From: Gammaproteobacteria bacterium
GTDB lineage: Bacteria; Pseudomonadota; Gammaproteobacteria; Enterobacterales; Alteromonadaceae
DNA length: 64,000 nt
Direction of reading: 5' to 3'
Assembly (NCBI GenBank): GCA_018825965.1
Contig: JAHKAA010000034.1
Location: 62,001 to 126,000 of the forward strand
The notes under the pieces: generated by a model
What the model was told of the DNA's origin: nothing
The model's input: only the letters and a program-made list of their open reading frames with translations
Database searches by the model: none
Shown: positions 15,648 through 23,810 of the stretch, piece by piece
Position numbering within the stretch: the first letter of the stretch is position 1
Layout: each line of letters starts with the position of its first letter
Position numbers and translations under genes: made by a program

Positions 15648-16325
15648 TTAGTCTTCCAGTCGTCTTAAGTTTCTGGCCCCTGTTTTCAGGCCACCATAGT
15701 AATAATCATTGAAGCCTGCGGCTTGCATTAAGTCGAAAACTTTTTGCATATCGTATGCCACTCTCATTAATGTAAAGGTAGAACCGTCAAAGACTGCGAA
15801 GGCGGCTCTGGGATCGCCGTCTCTGGGCTGACCTACAGAACCCGGGTTGCAGTACACTTTGTCACCATAGTGATCCAGCCTTTGCTGATGGGTATGGCCT
15901 GTGACAAAAAATTGACCTTCAACCCGCTCAAAGTACTCTGCGCTGGGCTTCAGATACTCGTCAATTGGGTCTCCCCAGCCGCCATGAACCATACGAACTT
16001 CGTCAATTTGCATTTGCAATGGCAAGGTTTTTAGCCAGGCAAGATGCTGCGGCTGAATGATTTTACGTTGGTACAGCAGGCAATCATTCACGCTTTTGGA
16101 GCGCGGACAAAATCCACCCCCTGCCATATACCAGTCATGATTTCCCATTACACTGGCAATACCTCTGTCTTGCAGCTCCTGGCAACATTCGTTGATCTGG
16201 CTGTAGTAACCTACTATGTCTCCTGCACAATAAATTCGCTGAATACCAAGCTTGTCAATTTCTGAGAGCACTGCCTTAAGCGCTTCATAGTTACCATGAA
16301 TATCAGAGATAAAGGCTATCGTCAT
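15648..16325 (-). CDS. Calcineurin-like metallophosphoesterase
   Basis: A 225-residue phosphoesterase with all family metal motifs in order: SDIHGN (D-x-H) near the N-terminus, GDIVGY, GNHDW, VHGGWG and GHTHQQ, plus NPGSVGQPRDGDP near the end. This is the compact YfcE/MJ0936-like form that hydrolyses phosphodiesters or phosphomonoesters. In a sugar-modification operon it might remove phosphate from a nucleotide or sugar intermediate. It overlaps the ATP-grasp gene by 23 bases, indicating coupled translation. Confidence 0.85.
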   Translation of the reverse strand: MTIAFISDIHGNYEALKAVLSEIDKLGIQRIYCAGDIVGYYSQINECCQELQDRGIASVMGNHDWYMAGGGFCPRSKSVNDCLLYQRKIIQPQHLAWLKTLPLQMQIDEVRMVHGGWGDPIDEYLKPSAEYFERVEGQFFVTGHTHQQRLDHYGDKVYCNPGSVGQPRDGDPRAAFAVFDGSTFTLMRVAYDMQKVFDLMQAAGFNDYYYGGLKTGARNLRRLED

Positions 16326-17280
16326 AAAAAATATGCTCGTCAGTGTAGCGAACGGCTTTGCCTCGCCTGATTTTAGGTTGATCCAAAGGTGTGTGCTCTA
16401 AGAAAAAATCCACAGCCATTGCATTTTCGTTATAACCAAACGCAGTTCTTATCGCTGTTGATGAGGATACTCTGGGGTTAATTTCCAGCAACTTCACAAG
16501 GCCTTCCGATTTTCTGAACTGAAAGTTGGTTGGGCCTACAGGTTTCAGTAGGGAACACAATTGTTTTAAGGTTGGATCAAAGTCTGTTGAATCCACTACT
16601 TCTGCTTTATCGGTAAAGCCATCTTTTGATAAAGTCCGGCGCAGAGTCATACGGGCATAGTATCCACCCATTCCATCACAAAATGCAGATGTGGTGTATT
16701 CCTCATCATCTGTACCTATAATGGGCTGCGCCATAAGTATGGCGCCTACTTCTGCTTTAACCAACTCAAACTGCTGTAACGAATGGATCCGTACTATGCC
16801 TTTTGAACCAAAACCCCGCCGGGGTTTGAGCAAAAAGGGCAGGCCCAATTGTGCGCTCAGCATCTCAAAATCGTTGCTTAAAGTGCTTGTGATAACGCAG
16901 TCAATATTTGCAGAGGCCAACGTCTGATAAAACAGCCATTTGTCTTTACAAAGCGCTATCAGGTTTGAGTTATTCAGCAGTGGAAGAGCTCCTGCATTTT
17001 GAATCGCTTCGCGGTGTTCCACCCAGCTGTACATGTCTGCTTCTATGCCGGCAATTAACATGTCAATGCGATGTTTTTTGATCATAGAGAGCAGCCAAGG
17101 AATATAACTGCTGTCGGTTGTTACCGGGGCTAACTCAAACTGGTCGCAAAAGGCGGGCGCTACAGAATCCGGATAAATAGATGTGCCCACCAGAAATAGC
17201 TTTTTGTCGCTTTGCCGCAAGGATCGTAAAATGCCATAACCGACAATACCACTTGCACCTGAAACAAGAACACGCTTCAT
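16303..17280 (-). CDS. ATP-grasp ligase of a glycan-modification operon
   Basis: A 325-residue protein of the carbamoyl-phosphate-synthase-like ATP-grasp type. It has an N-terminal Rossmann-like pre-grasp domain (VLVSGASGIVGYGILRSL), a central ATP-binding strand (FLLKPRRGFGSKGIVRI, about 150-166) and the metal-binding motif LLEINPRVSSSTAI (about 268-281). ATP-grasp enzymes join a carboxylate to an amine through an acyl-phosphate. With a sugar aminotransferase and a WbqC-like protein in the same operon, a role in attaching an amino acid or other acid to an amino sugar is plausible but not shown. It overlaps both neighbours by a few bases. Confidence 0.78.
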   Translation of the reverse strand: MKRVLVSGASGIVGYGILRSLRQSDKKLFLVGTSIYPDSVAPAFCDQFELAPVTTDSSYIPWLLSMIKKHRIDMLIAGIEADMYSWVEHREAIQNAGALPLLNNSNLIALCKDKWLFYQTLASANIDCVITSTLSNDFEMLSAQLGLPFLLKPRRGFGSKGIVRIHSLQQFELVKAEVGAILMAQPIIGTDDEEYTTSAFCDGMGGYYARMTLRRTLSKDGFTDKAEVVDSTDFDPTLKQLCSLLKPVGPTNFQFRKSEGLVKLLEINPRVSSSTAIRTAFGYNENAMAVDFFLEHTPLDQPKIRRGKAVRYTDEHIFYDDSLYL

Positions 17281-18119
17281 TGCTGTTGCCTCCGGTATGC
17301 AGCTTCTTGTTCCATGCCAAGCTCCATTGAAATTTGAGGGAAGTAATTCAGTAGCTGAAACAGTAGGGGATCTGCGTCAATGGCATTGTGCTGAATATCG
17401 GGCTTGTCGTGCAAAAAACGGATTGAACTGCTACTTTGAAACGCTTTGATTGCAGCTTTGGCTATAGTGCTGTAGCTGATATTTTGCATCGCAACACAGT
17501 TGTAAGTGCCAGTAAGCTGATTTTTTACTGCCAACGCCACAATATGAGCTAAATCTTCGACATGGATATAGTTTCTGAGCGCGTCCTGCTTGCCGTAAAA
17601 CTCAATAGGCTCGTTATGTTCTGCTTTGTCTGCAATCGAATACAAAAACGGCTGATGTTTCCTGAATGCCGGGCCTGTACCATAAAACTGGCCTGGCCGG
17701 ATAATCGTCAGCTCAAGCTCTGCATTTTTACAATACAGCGCAAGGGTTTCCTCAGCATGGCGTTTTGATAAAGAATAGCTTGAGTAAAAGGGCGAATCTG
17801 CGGGTAACGTGGCAAAAATGGTCGAGATATAGACAAAGTGTTTTGTGCCAGCCTGTTTAGCTGCATGGCATAATCTTAAGGAACCCAGTACATTCAGTTG
17901 CTCTGCCGCCACTATAGAGGAAAAATCCTTACCACCAAAATGAGCGGCCAGCTGCACTACTGTTGTAATGTCTTGTGGCAGCTTAAACTCTGTGTCCAAT
18001 AAATTGATTGGAACATCAGCGCCGCTGCGTCCTGCAGTAACCACTTGTGCAAATTGCTGCAATTCAGGAATAAGCTTTGAGGCAAGGGTAGACGATGAGC
18101 CTGCTACTAATACTTTCAT
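17277..18119 (-). CDS. NAD-dependent epimerase/dehydratase (SDR)
   Basis: A 280-residue extended SDR. ATG at 18119 is preferred because GAGGAG lies 11 bases upstream, whereas the GTG at 18131 abuts that site. The N-terminus VLVAGSSSTLASKL is a somewhat atypical dinucleotide-binding loop. The catalytic segment YSSYSLSKRHAEE contains the Y-x3-K pair and is followed by TIIRPGQFYGTG. It probably acts on a nucleotide-linked hexose as epimerase, reductase or dehydratase. Second-last step order is unknown; it overlaps the ATP-grasp gene by 4 bases. Confidence 0.8.
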   Translation of the reverse strand: MKVLVAGSSSTLASKLIPELQQFAQVVTAGRSGADVPINLLDTEFKLPQDITTVVQLAAHFGGKDFSSIVAAEQLNVLGSLRLCHAAKQAGTKHFVYISTIFATLPADSPFYSSYSLSKRHAEETLALYCKNAELELTIIRPGQFYGTGPAFRKHQPFLYSIADKAEHNEPIEFYGKQDALRNYIHVEDLAHIVALAVKNQLTGTYNCVAMQNISYSTIAKAAIKAFQSSSSIRFLHDKPDIQHNAIDADPLLFQLLNYFPQISMELGMEQEAAYRRQQQ

Positions 18120-18158
18120 TGCAATGTTCACTCCTCAGAGAAGTCGCAGTGTGCCAGC

Positions 18159-18881
18159 TCAGCGCAATGACACTTCAGCCAGTATGCCGCAACACAGCTC
18201 TGGGTAGTCAATGCCTAATTCACACAATGCATCCAACACTTTGTGATCCAGCTGCAGCGACAGCATTTGGCTGGTGGTAAAAGGTTTCAGGTAAATACCC
18301 TCCATCCGGTTCACTTTGTAACCGGCTGCAGTAATGTCCTGAGTAAATGAGCTGACTGAATAATAGCGTTTATGGCCCAGCATCTGATCGTTTTCAGACA
18401 GCAAGGTCATATCAGGCAACAAACCTGCCAAATGCCCTAGTTTACGATTCATTACTTCAGCGTTAGGCACTGCAAGAAACATTTTCCCGTTGGGATTCAG
18501 GAACGCTTTGTATTTTTTCAGAATTTCAATTGGGTTATCGACGTGTTCCAAAATAAAGCCCATGACAATGACATCAAACTTTTCGTCCGTGTCAAAGTGC
18601 TCAAAATAGGTTTCTTTGATTTCGGCTTTACATTCGCTGTGCTTCTTACGGAAGTTGTCAATGACAGCACTCGAGCCGTCCAGCACCAAATGGCGGGAAA
18701 ACAATTCTGAAAAAATAGTGGTGGTGTAACCATGGCCGATTCCAAGTTCGAGTAACGAGCCCGAACCAGCTGAGTGTTTGATAATTCTCTTGGGATACCA
18801 GGTAAGCAGTATTTCATTGTCAAAGTCGTAAATATTATTGCCCTGATAAGCCGTAAGATAAGAATCCAGTTCGTTTTTCAT
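18159..18881 (-). CDS. Class I SAM-dependent methyltransferase
   Basis: A 240-residue methyltransferase with SAM motif SLLELGIGHGYTTTIF (about 42-57), the acidic motif HLVLDGSSAVI and KFDVIVMGFILEHVDNP, a close counterpart of the post-II segment in the methyltransferase at 12896-13663. The C-terminus GIDYPELCCGILAEV parallels the same region of that protein. Two related methyltransferases in one operon suggest two methylated positions or successive steps in a sugar. Sited between the WbqC-like and SDR genes. Confidence 0.8.
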   Translation of the reverse strand: MKNELDSYLTAYQGNNIYDFDNEILLTWYPKRIIKHSAGSGSLLELGIGHGYTTTIFSELFSRHLVLDGSSAVIDNFRKKHSECKAEIKETYFEHFDTDEKFDVIVMGFILEHVDNPIEILKKYKAFLNPNGKMFLAVPNAEVMNRKLGHLAGLLPDMTLLSENDQMLGHKRYYSVSSFTQDITAAGYKVNRMEGIYLKPFTTSQMLSLQLDHKVLDALCELGIDYPELCCGILAEVSLR

Positions 18882-18940
18882 TGTTTTTCCTCAGCTTTTA
18901 ATTCTGGAGTTATTCAGGTCGTGGTATATAAAGATTTAAA

Positions 18941-19666
18941 CTACAGACATAATTTTTCGGAGTAAACATATTCAAAACTATTTAGCGTGCTATTTACTCC
19001 GTCCACTCCAACCTGCATCAACAGATCAAGGATCGACAGATGAGAGACAAATTTGGGGCTCATTTGGGGGTAATGAGGGCATAGTGTATTCAAAAAGGAT
19101 AATTGAACTCCATTTTTCTGAAATCGCACAGGATCATACAGGGATAACCCACCGATCGGGTTGATGTAGCTTGTTGCATTGAGCTTTTTACATAAAGCGA
19201 TCACTTTTTCTTCAGCGCGCAAAGCATGGTCGATACCAATATCAGACGAGATGATGATCTGAGTATCAATCGACAGATGAGCTGTTATCCGGTCAATCGA
19301 ATGTTTTATGAAACGGAACAAGTTTTTATCTGCAAAACGAAAGATGTCCTGAATCAAAGGAAACGTCTGCTCGAAAAATGGCGATTTTTTGTAGCTTTCA
19401 GCGATAACCCTCAAGGTTTTTTCTATCATTACATGGCTATCGTCAGCAAGGTGTCTCTCATCAACATTCAAAAAATCAGAGTCTTTTTTAAGCGGTAAAC
19501 TAAACAAGCATTTCTGTCCTTTGGACAGCATATAGTTGCGGTTAAACCAGCCTTTTTTGGTGAACTGAATATTGTCATACACCACAAATATATCTACTAC
19601 ATTCAGGAGCTGCCAGTAACCCAGATAAGGTAAAAAATAAGGTTGCATAATTGCCACACGAGTCAC
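18941..19666 (-). CDS. WbqC-like family protein
   Basis: A 241-residue protein beginning RVAIMQPYFLPYLGYWQLL, the hallmark of the WbqC family, followed by FVVYDNIQFTKKGWFNRNYM and a basic segment. WbqC members occur almost only in O-antigen, capsule and flagellin glycan loci, near sugar aminotransferases. Their chemistry is not firmly established; roles in acylation or aminoacylation of amino sugars have been suggested. A second member lies at 51629-52339. The gene starts 3 bases after the aminotransferase stop, so the two very likely act in sequence. Confidence 0.84.
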   Translation of the reverse strand: MTRVAIMQPYFLPYLGYWQLLNVVDIFVVYDNIQFTKKGWFNRNYMLSKGQKCLFSLPLKKDSDFLNVDERHLADDSHVMIEKTLRVIAESYKKSPFFEQTFPLIQDIFRFADKNLFRFIKHSIDRITAHLSIDTQIIISSDIGIDHALRAEEKVIALCKKLNATSYINPIGGLSLYDPVRFQKNGVQLSFLNTLCPHYPQMSPKFVSHLSILDLLMQVGVDGVNSTLNSFEYVYSEKLCL

Positions 19667-19669
19667 TGC

Positions 19670-20815
19670 TCAGTTCCTTATTGCCCGCTTAGTGACTGGT
19701 TTTCTGGCGCACTCAACAATCACTGACATAACCTTTTCCAGTTCTGCTTCTTCCAGATGCGGATGTAGAGGTAAACAAATTACTCTCGAAGATATTTCCT
19801 TTGCATTGGGCAGTAATCTGGCTGTGGCCGAAGGCAATCCTCTGTACATAGGGAATTCGCTAATCAAAGGATAGAAGTAACGCCGAGCCATGATGTTTTT
19901 TTCTCTAAACTGGTTGTACAGTGCGTCTCTGGTGATTGGGTAGTCAGCATCGACCAGTATCGGGAAATAGGAATAATTTGATTCGTGAGTCAGATTATCC
20001 TGCAGTATGGATATTCCGCGGACAAATCTTAAACGTTCGTTGTAAAACTTACTGATTTGGGCTCTTTTGGCTATAGCTGCATCTATATGTTTGAGCTGCA
20101 ACATACCAAAAGCCGCATTGATTTCACTCATTTTTCCGTTGATGCCTGCAGCGACAACAGTGGTTTCATCGACAAAGCCAAAGTTCTTTAAATGGTCAAT
20201 ATGAGCTTTAGTTTTAGCGTCCTGACAAATAATGGCGCCACCTTCAAAGGTATTAAATACTTTAGTTGCGTGAAAACTCACCACTGAAATATCACCAAAA
20301 GAGCACAGGCTTTGCCCATTCACTTTACAGCCAAAAGCGTGAGCTGCATCGTAAATCACTTTGAGGTTATAGTTCTCCGCTATACGCTGAATGGCTTCGA
20401 CATCACAAGGTGTACCATACACATGAACCGGCATGATAGCGGTGGTCTGTGGTGTGATGGCTGCTTCAATAGCTGCTGGGTCTAAGTTGCAGGTTTTAGG
20501 ATCTATATCGACAAAAATAGGTCGGATGCCGTTCCACTTTAACGAATGAGCTGTGGCTACGAAAGAGTAGGGAGTGGTAATCACATCGCCAGTAATTCGT
20601 AATGCCTGCAAGGCTGTTACCAGAGCAAGAGTCGCATTAGCAAACAAGCTGATGTATTTCACGCCCAAATACTCAGCAAGCGCCAATTCTAACTGTTGAT
20701 GAAAAGGGCCACAGTTAGTCAGAATTTTGTTATCCCAAATTTGTTGCAGGTATGGGATAAATTCTTCCAGCGGTGGCAAAGCTGGTTGGGTAACATAAAT
20801 GGGTTTATCCGTCAT
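19670..20815 (-). CDS. PLP-dependent sugar aminotransferase (DegT/DnrJ/EryC1), VioA-like
   Basis: A 381-residue fold-type I aminotransferase and first gene of the minus-strand operon. It has IYVTQPALPPLEEFIPYL at the N-terminus, YDAAHAFGCKV (the Asp that contacts the PLP ring nitrogen) and SVVSFHATKVFNTFEGG with the Schiff-base Lys near residue 182. The N-terminal pattern resembles dTDP-4-keto-6-deoxyhexose aminotransferases such as VioA/FdtB. It would make a 4-amino or 3-amino deoxysugar from a keto sugar made elsewhere. A weak sigma-28-like element lies upstream. The exact substrate is inferred. Confidence 0.86.
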   Translation of the reverse strand: MTDKPIYVTQPALPPLEEFIPYLQQIWDNKILTNCGPFHQQLELALAEYLGVKYISLFANATLALVTALQALRITGDVITTPYSFVATAHSLKWNGIRPIFVDIDPKTCNLDPAAIEAAITPQTTAIMPVHVYGTPCDVEAIQRIAENYNLKVIYDAAHAFGCKVNGQSLCSFGDISVVSFHATKVFNTFEGGAIICQDAKTKAHIDHLKNFGFVDETTVVAAGINGKMSEINAAFGMLQLKHIDAAIAKRAQISKFYNERLRFVRGISILQDNLTHESNYSYFPILVDADYPITRDALYNQFREKNIMARRYFYPLISEFPMYRGLPSATARLLPNAKEISSRVICLPLHPHLEEAELEKVMSVIVECARKPVTKRAIRN

Positions 20816-21027
20816 AGCAGCTCCGGTTCTATTTTTTTGAGCTTCAGCTCTTTCGATTTACTATATCTGTATATCGGCAGATGATTTCAGTTTATTAGTT
20901 ATGTAACGATCTTTATCGTCATTCAACGCGACTCTGTACCTATTGGCTTCTTTATTTGTTTAATATCTAGACACTCACGCTTAGCATCATTTGAGTTTAG
21001 GTCGTTCTTTGTTATGCTGTCGGCGTT
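20816..21027. other. Divergent gap between glycan operon and tRNA gene
   Basis: A 212-base AT-rich gap holding a possible sigma-28-like element for the minus-strand operon (20871-20897) and presumably the tRNA promoter. No coding frame is credible. No att-like duplication of the tRNA 3' end was seen in the window. Confidence 0.5.
20871..20897 (-). promoter_or_regulatory. Possible sigma-28-like promoter of the glycan operon
   Basis: On the minus strand: TAATAAAC, 11 bases, GCCGATAT. The -10 half is nearly perfect and the spacing correct, but the -35 is poor compared with the TAAAG-type elements elsewhere in the window. It sits 56 bases before the aminotransferase ATG. Confidence 0.35.
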
Positions 21028-21102
21028 CGCTCCATAGTTAAATGGATATAACGGCCCCCTCCTAAGGGGCAGTTACAGGTTCGATTCCTGTTGGGGCGGC
21101 CA
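21028..21102 (+). tRNA. tRNA-Arg (anticodon CCT)
   Basis: A complete 75-base cloverleaf. Acceptor CGCTCCA pairs with TGGGGCG (one G-T pair); the D-arm contains AGTTAAATGGATATAAC; the anticodon stem GCCCC/GGGGC encloses loop CTCCTAA with CCT at 21061-21063; the T-arm is ACAGG-TTCGATT-CCTGT; discriminator G and an encoded CCA end it. The sequence resembles E. coli argW, a known integration site for mobile elements, though no integrase is present here. Confidence 0.96.
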
Positions 21103-21126
21103 TTTCAGCTGTATTAGCCGCTATTT

Positions 21127-22284
21127 TTAATTTTTGTCACTCACCAAAGTGGCGGCATCACCGACCTGTACATTGGCTAATAAATCCATATTTACGCTCT
21201 CTGCCCAGGCATTAGTGTGCGTCAGCTCTGTCACTTTCACTTTCAGCTCGCTGACGGTCAACTGATCTTGCAGCTGGCCAAGCCTGTCTTTGTGCTGACG
21301 ACGAAACAGAATGGTCAGTTCATCCCCTGTTTTTAAGCCTTGTTTACTGCCAAGGTTAAGCAGTACTTTGTGCTGATTAACCAGCGTGATATCTGCCAGT
21401 ATAGTTTCGCAGCGTAAGGCTTCTTCCACGTCTTGTGCCGCAGCATTTAATACCCGTTCTATAGATTTACCATAATCGGTTTGCCAGAAGCGCTGAGTCT
21501 TTGGGCTGATGACTGTGGTTTCACGAAAACCCCAAACGGCGGAAGTTTGGTATTTTTGACTTAATAAGACTTTTTGCTCCTGAATGTCGGATAGCTCCAG
21601 TTGCAACTGATAAAAGCGTTCACGGTCCGGATCGGACCAGAAGGTCCAGTTGTTGCCAACCCGCTCTCCTAAAGAGACATCCCCCAAACTGGCTTTCAGC
21701 AAATAACGACCACCATAATTGCGCTGTAAAGCACTGCGATCGGCATAACTTAATTCCTGCTGCCGGATGGATTGGGGCAGTAGCTTGATCAGGCTTGAAC
21801 CTGAAGATTCTTCCAGTTTCTGCATAAACACAGTGGTACTGGCTTGATCCAGCTCGTATAGCTGTCCTACCACGGCCTGTTCCCGGTTTTCTATGATAAA
21901 GGGGCTTACCAGCAGTTGTTTTTTCAGTTGCAGATTAGCGCACTGGTTTTGGTCCGGGTAAATGTCAGCCCTGATGGTGACGTTGATATAGCCATTTTCT
22001 TCTGTCTCAGAGACAATTTGTACATTTTGTACTTCGCCCTGACTCTGTAAAAACATCGATTCCTGAGTCAATAATCCGTCGGTCACCTGTTGCACAGTGC
22101 GGATAGAAGCCCCTGAGTACAGCAGCGCTTTACGCACTGCATCTTCAGTGGCTAGCTTTCTTGCTGCAACTTTGTCGCCGGCTCTGAGTACAGCCTGACC
22201 TGTTGCTTCATACCAATCGGCCACTGCATAACCTGAAAGCAGCGGTAAAGCCATCAGTACCAAGCTAAGCGCAGATAGACGCAT
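21127..22284 (-). CDS. flgT: FlgT, flagellar H-ring protein
   Basis: A 385-residue periplasmic protein. The start at 22284 gives signal peptide MRLSALSLVLMALPLLSGYA; AGAGGA at 22291-22296 is its ribosome-binding site, and the longer upstream frame would run toward a sigma-54 promoter. It has the FlgT N-terminal domain (YEATGQAVLRAGDKVAARKLATEDAVRKALLYSGA), a middle domain with ISVTIRAD-like strands (YINVTIRADIYPDQNQC) and a C-terminal SH3-like domain (VLLNLGSKQGLKTGDELTILFR). In Vibrio it forms the H ring around the LP ring and supports flagellar assembly and the MotX/Y ring. It is divergent from flgP. Confidence 0.92.
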   Translation of the reverse strand: MRLSALSLVLMALPLLSGYAVADWYEATGQAVLRAGDKVAARKLATEDAVRKALLYSGASIRTVQQVTDGLLTQESMFLQSQGEVQNVQIVSETEENGYINVTIRADIYPDQNQCANLQLKKQLLVSPFIIENREQAVVGQLYELDQASTTVFMQKLEESSGSSLIKLLPQSIRQQELSYADRSALQRNYGGRYLLKASLGDVSLGERVGNNWTFWSDPDRERFYQLQLELSDIQEQKVLLSQKYQTSAVWGFRETTVISPKTQRFWQTDYGKSIERVLNAAAQDVEEALRCETILADITLVNQHKVLLNLGSKQGLKTGDELTILFRRQHKDRLGQLQDQLTVSELKVKVTELTHTNAWAESVNMDLLANVQVGDAATLVSDKN

Positions 22285-22318
22285 GACAAATCCTCTATAA
22301 AGTATCTGACAGGACAGA

Positions 22319-22334
22319 AGCAAAAGTTATGCCT
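22319..22334 (-). promoter_or_regulatory. Sigma-54 promoter of flgT
   Basis: On the minus strand AGGCATAACTTTTGCT, with GG and GC 10 bases apart, 35 bases before the flgT ATG. It lies 41 bases from the opposing flgP promoter, so the pair could share enhancer binding sites. Confidence 0.65.
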
Positions 22335-22375
22335 GAATTTCAATTTTTATCAAACATAGTCAAAAATTATAGAAA

Positions 22376-22391
22376 AGGCACGGATTGTGCA
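22376..22391 (+). promoter_or_regulatory. Sigma-54 promoter of flgP
   Basis: AGGCACGGATTGTGCA has GG-N10-GC with a consensus CACG after the GG. It is 49 bases before the flgP ATG and back-to-back with the flgT promoter. Confidence 0.72.
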
Positions 22392-22440
22392 TTATTTGCT
22401 GTTATGAAAGAGATCAATAGATAGGCAGAGGCAGGCTATT

Positions 22441-22896
22441 ATGAACAAACTAACCATCAGCGCGTTGTTGCTGACGTTATTACCCGGCTGCAGCATGGTT
22501 GCCGATCGGCATGTCGAATGGGAAACCGTGGAACCGCAGCGTTTTCCTGTGCTCAAAGCTGTGGGTTATGCCCCCTTAAGTCAGCAGCCCGGAGCCACCG
22601 AGCAGGAACGTATGCTGATGGCCATGAAAGCCTCTAAGCTGGAAGCCTACAGAGAGCTGGCAGAGCAGGTGTATGGCCAAAGAATTGACGCTAAAGCCAA
22701 TATGCAGCAAATGATGCTTGGTAATGATCAACTGAACTCATCAGTCAGCGGCATTATTCGTGGTGCCAGGGTCGTTAAAACTTATCCTGTGGGTGATGTG
22801 TATGCTACAGAGCTTGAGCTGGATTTTAAACAGGTGTATGACTTGTATTTAAACAGTCAGCCAACCCGCCGTATCAAAAATGTGAAGTACTATTGA
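22441..22896 (+). CDS. flgP: FlgP, flagellar outer-membrane lipoprotein
   Basis: A 151-residue lipoprotein with lipobox LLPGC (Cys17) and an LPP20-like domain (about 60-140: ERMLMAMKASKLEAYRELAEQVYGQRI, then a strand VVKTYPVGDVYATELELDF). In Vibrio and Campylobacter FlgP builds the basal-disc/outer-membrane disc around the flagellum. It is encoded alone, divergent from flgT, under its own sigma-54 promoter and ended by a bidirectional hairpin. The operon partner flgO lies about 20 kb upstream in this genome. Confidence 0.9.
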   Translation: MNKLTISALLLTLLPGCSMVADRHVEWETVEPQRFPVLKAVGYAPLSQQPGATEQERMLMAMKASKLEAYRELAEQVYGQRIDAKANMQQMMLGNDQLNSSVSGIIRGARVVKTYPVGDVYATELELDFKQVYDLYLNSQPTRRIKNVKYY

Positions 22897-22916
22897 TAGC
22901 CTGCTGCTTGCAGATC

Positions 22917-22944
22917 AAAAAAACCGTCAGATGACGGTTTTTTT
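22917..22944. terminator. Bidirectional terminator between flgP and flgN
   Basis: A-run, ACCGTCA, GA, TGACGGT and T-run form a symmetric hairpin of at least 10 bp with A-tract and T-tract flanks. It can end both the rightward flgP and leftward flgA-flgM-flgN transcripts. Confidence 0.88.
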
Positions 22945-22961
22945 GTTGGATAACTAAGCCT

Positions 22962-23396
22962 TTAGGCTTTAATGCCAGGGCCTTTATCTACCTGGGCCGC
23001 TTTGCCTTTATTGGTGTAGGTTAAACCTGCACGGCCACGGCTTTGTAATAATTCAGTTTTAAAGCGTTCAATCACCAGTTGGCTTTGCTCTACACTTTGG
23101 CTGTTCACCTGATTCTGGAATTTACATTGCGCCAGCTTTTCTTCAAGCCGACTTAAATGCTGCTGAAACCAGCTTTGCTCTTTGGCTTCAGCTAATTCTG
23201 GCAAAGCTGCTAATTGCTGATCGGCGGTCTGAACCAATTCAAGAAGACGGATTTTTTCGTCTGTGTTGTTTTTAAGTGCTTCAACATCACGGCTCCGGAT
23301 GGCGTCCAGCTCCTTATGAAGCAACAAAAGCAGCACATCCAGGTGCTGCTCTTGCTCATTTAACAGGGTGAGGATAGAAGAGTAGGCGTTACTCAT
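22962..23396 (-). CDS. flgN: FlgN, export chaperone for FlgK and FlgL
   Basis: A 144-residue, entirely helical cytoplasmic protein in the FlgN pattern: SSILTLLNEQEQHLDVLLLLLHKELDAIRSRDVEALKNNTDEKIRLLELV. FlgN binds the hook-filament junction proteins FlgK and FlgL and takes them to the export gate. The start overlaps the flgM stop by 4 bases, the usual flgMN arrangement. It ends before the bidirectional terminator. Confidence 0.88.
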   Translation of the reverse strand: MSNAYSSILTLLNEQEQHLDVLLLLLHKELDAIRSRDVEALKNNTDEKIRLLELVQTADQQLAALPELAEAKEQSWFQQHLSRLEEKLAQCKFQNQVNSQSVEQSQLVIERFKTELLQSRGRAGLTYTNKGKAAQVDKGPGIKA

Positions 23397-23734
23397 TTTT
23401 TACTGAAAAGCTCGCCTTCAAACTGGACGATACGACGTGCCAGTTGTTCTACATTCACTTTATATTTGCCTTCTGAAATCTCTTGTTTGATCTTATCGAT
23501 TTTCTCTTGATCAACACCTGAGCTGGCTTTCGCTTTGTCCTGGGCTTTGCTGAATTGCTGCGCCTGAGATGTCAGCGATACTGAATCCTGTTTTTGTGCA
23601 GCTGTGCCTGTAGTAGCTTGCTGCTGAACGGCCTGTTGTTGCACAACCTGCTGTTTTTGAATATTTTGTTGTTCGGCTTTGTCAGCTTTCACTTGTTGAG
23701 TGACTGGCAGGCCTGTGTTTACATTGATCGCCAT
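23393..23734 (-). CDS. flgM: FlgM, anti-sigma-28 factor
   Basis: A 113-residue protein with a Gln/Ala-rich, probably disordered N-terminal half and the conserved C-terminal sigma-binding helices (DSVSLTSQAQQFSKAQ, VDQEKIDKIKQEISEGKYKVNVEQLARRIVQFE). FlgM holds FliA inactive until it is exported through the finished hook-basal body. It has its own sigma-28 promoter, which gives the familiar feedback loop, and is coupled to flgN. Confidence 0.92.
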   Translation of the reverse strand: MAINVNTGLPVTQQVKADKAEQQNIQKQQVVQQQAVQQQATTGTAAQKQDSVSLTSQAQQFSKAQDKAKASSGVDQEKIDKIKQEISEGKYKVNVEQLARRIVQFEGELFSKK

Positions 23735-23775
23735 TTTTCTACCCTCTTTATCCGGTTTCGGATCCCTTACTTTGT

Positions 23776-23802
23776 ATAACGGCAGCGCCCGGTAAAACTT
23801 TA
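23776..23802 (-). promoter_or_regulatory. Sigma-28 promoter of flgM
   Basis: Minus strand TAAAGTTT (23802-23795), 11 bases, GCCGTTAT (23783-23776). It matches the canonical FliA element with one or two changes in the -10. It lies 42 bases before the flgM ATG and separates it from flgA. Confidence 0.8.
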
Positions 23803-23810
23803 GTCAGTAT

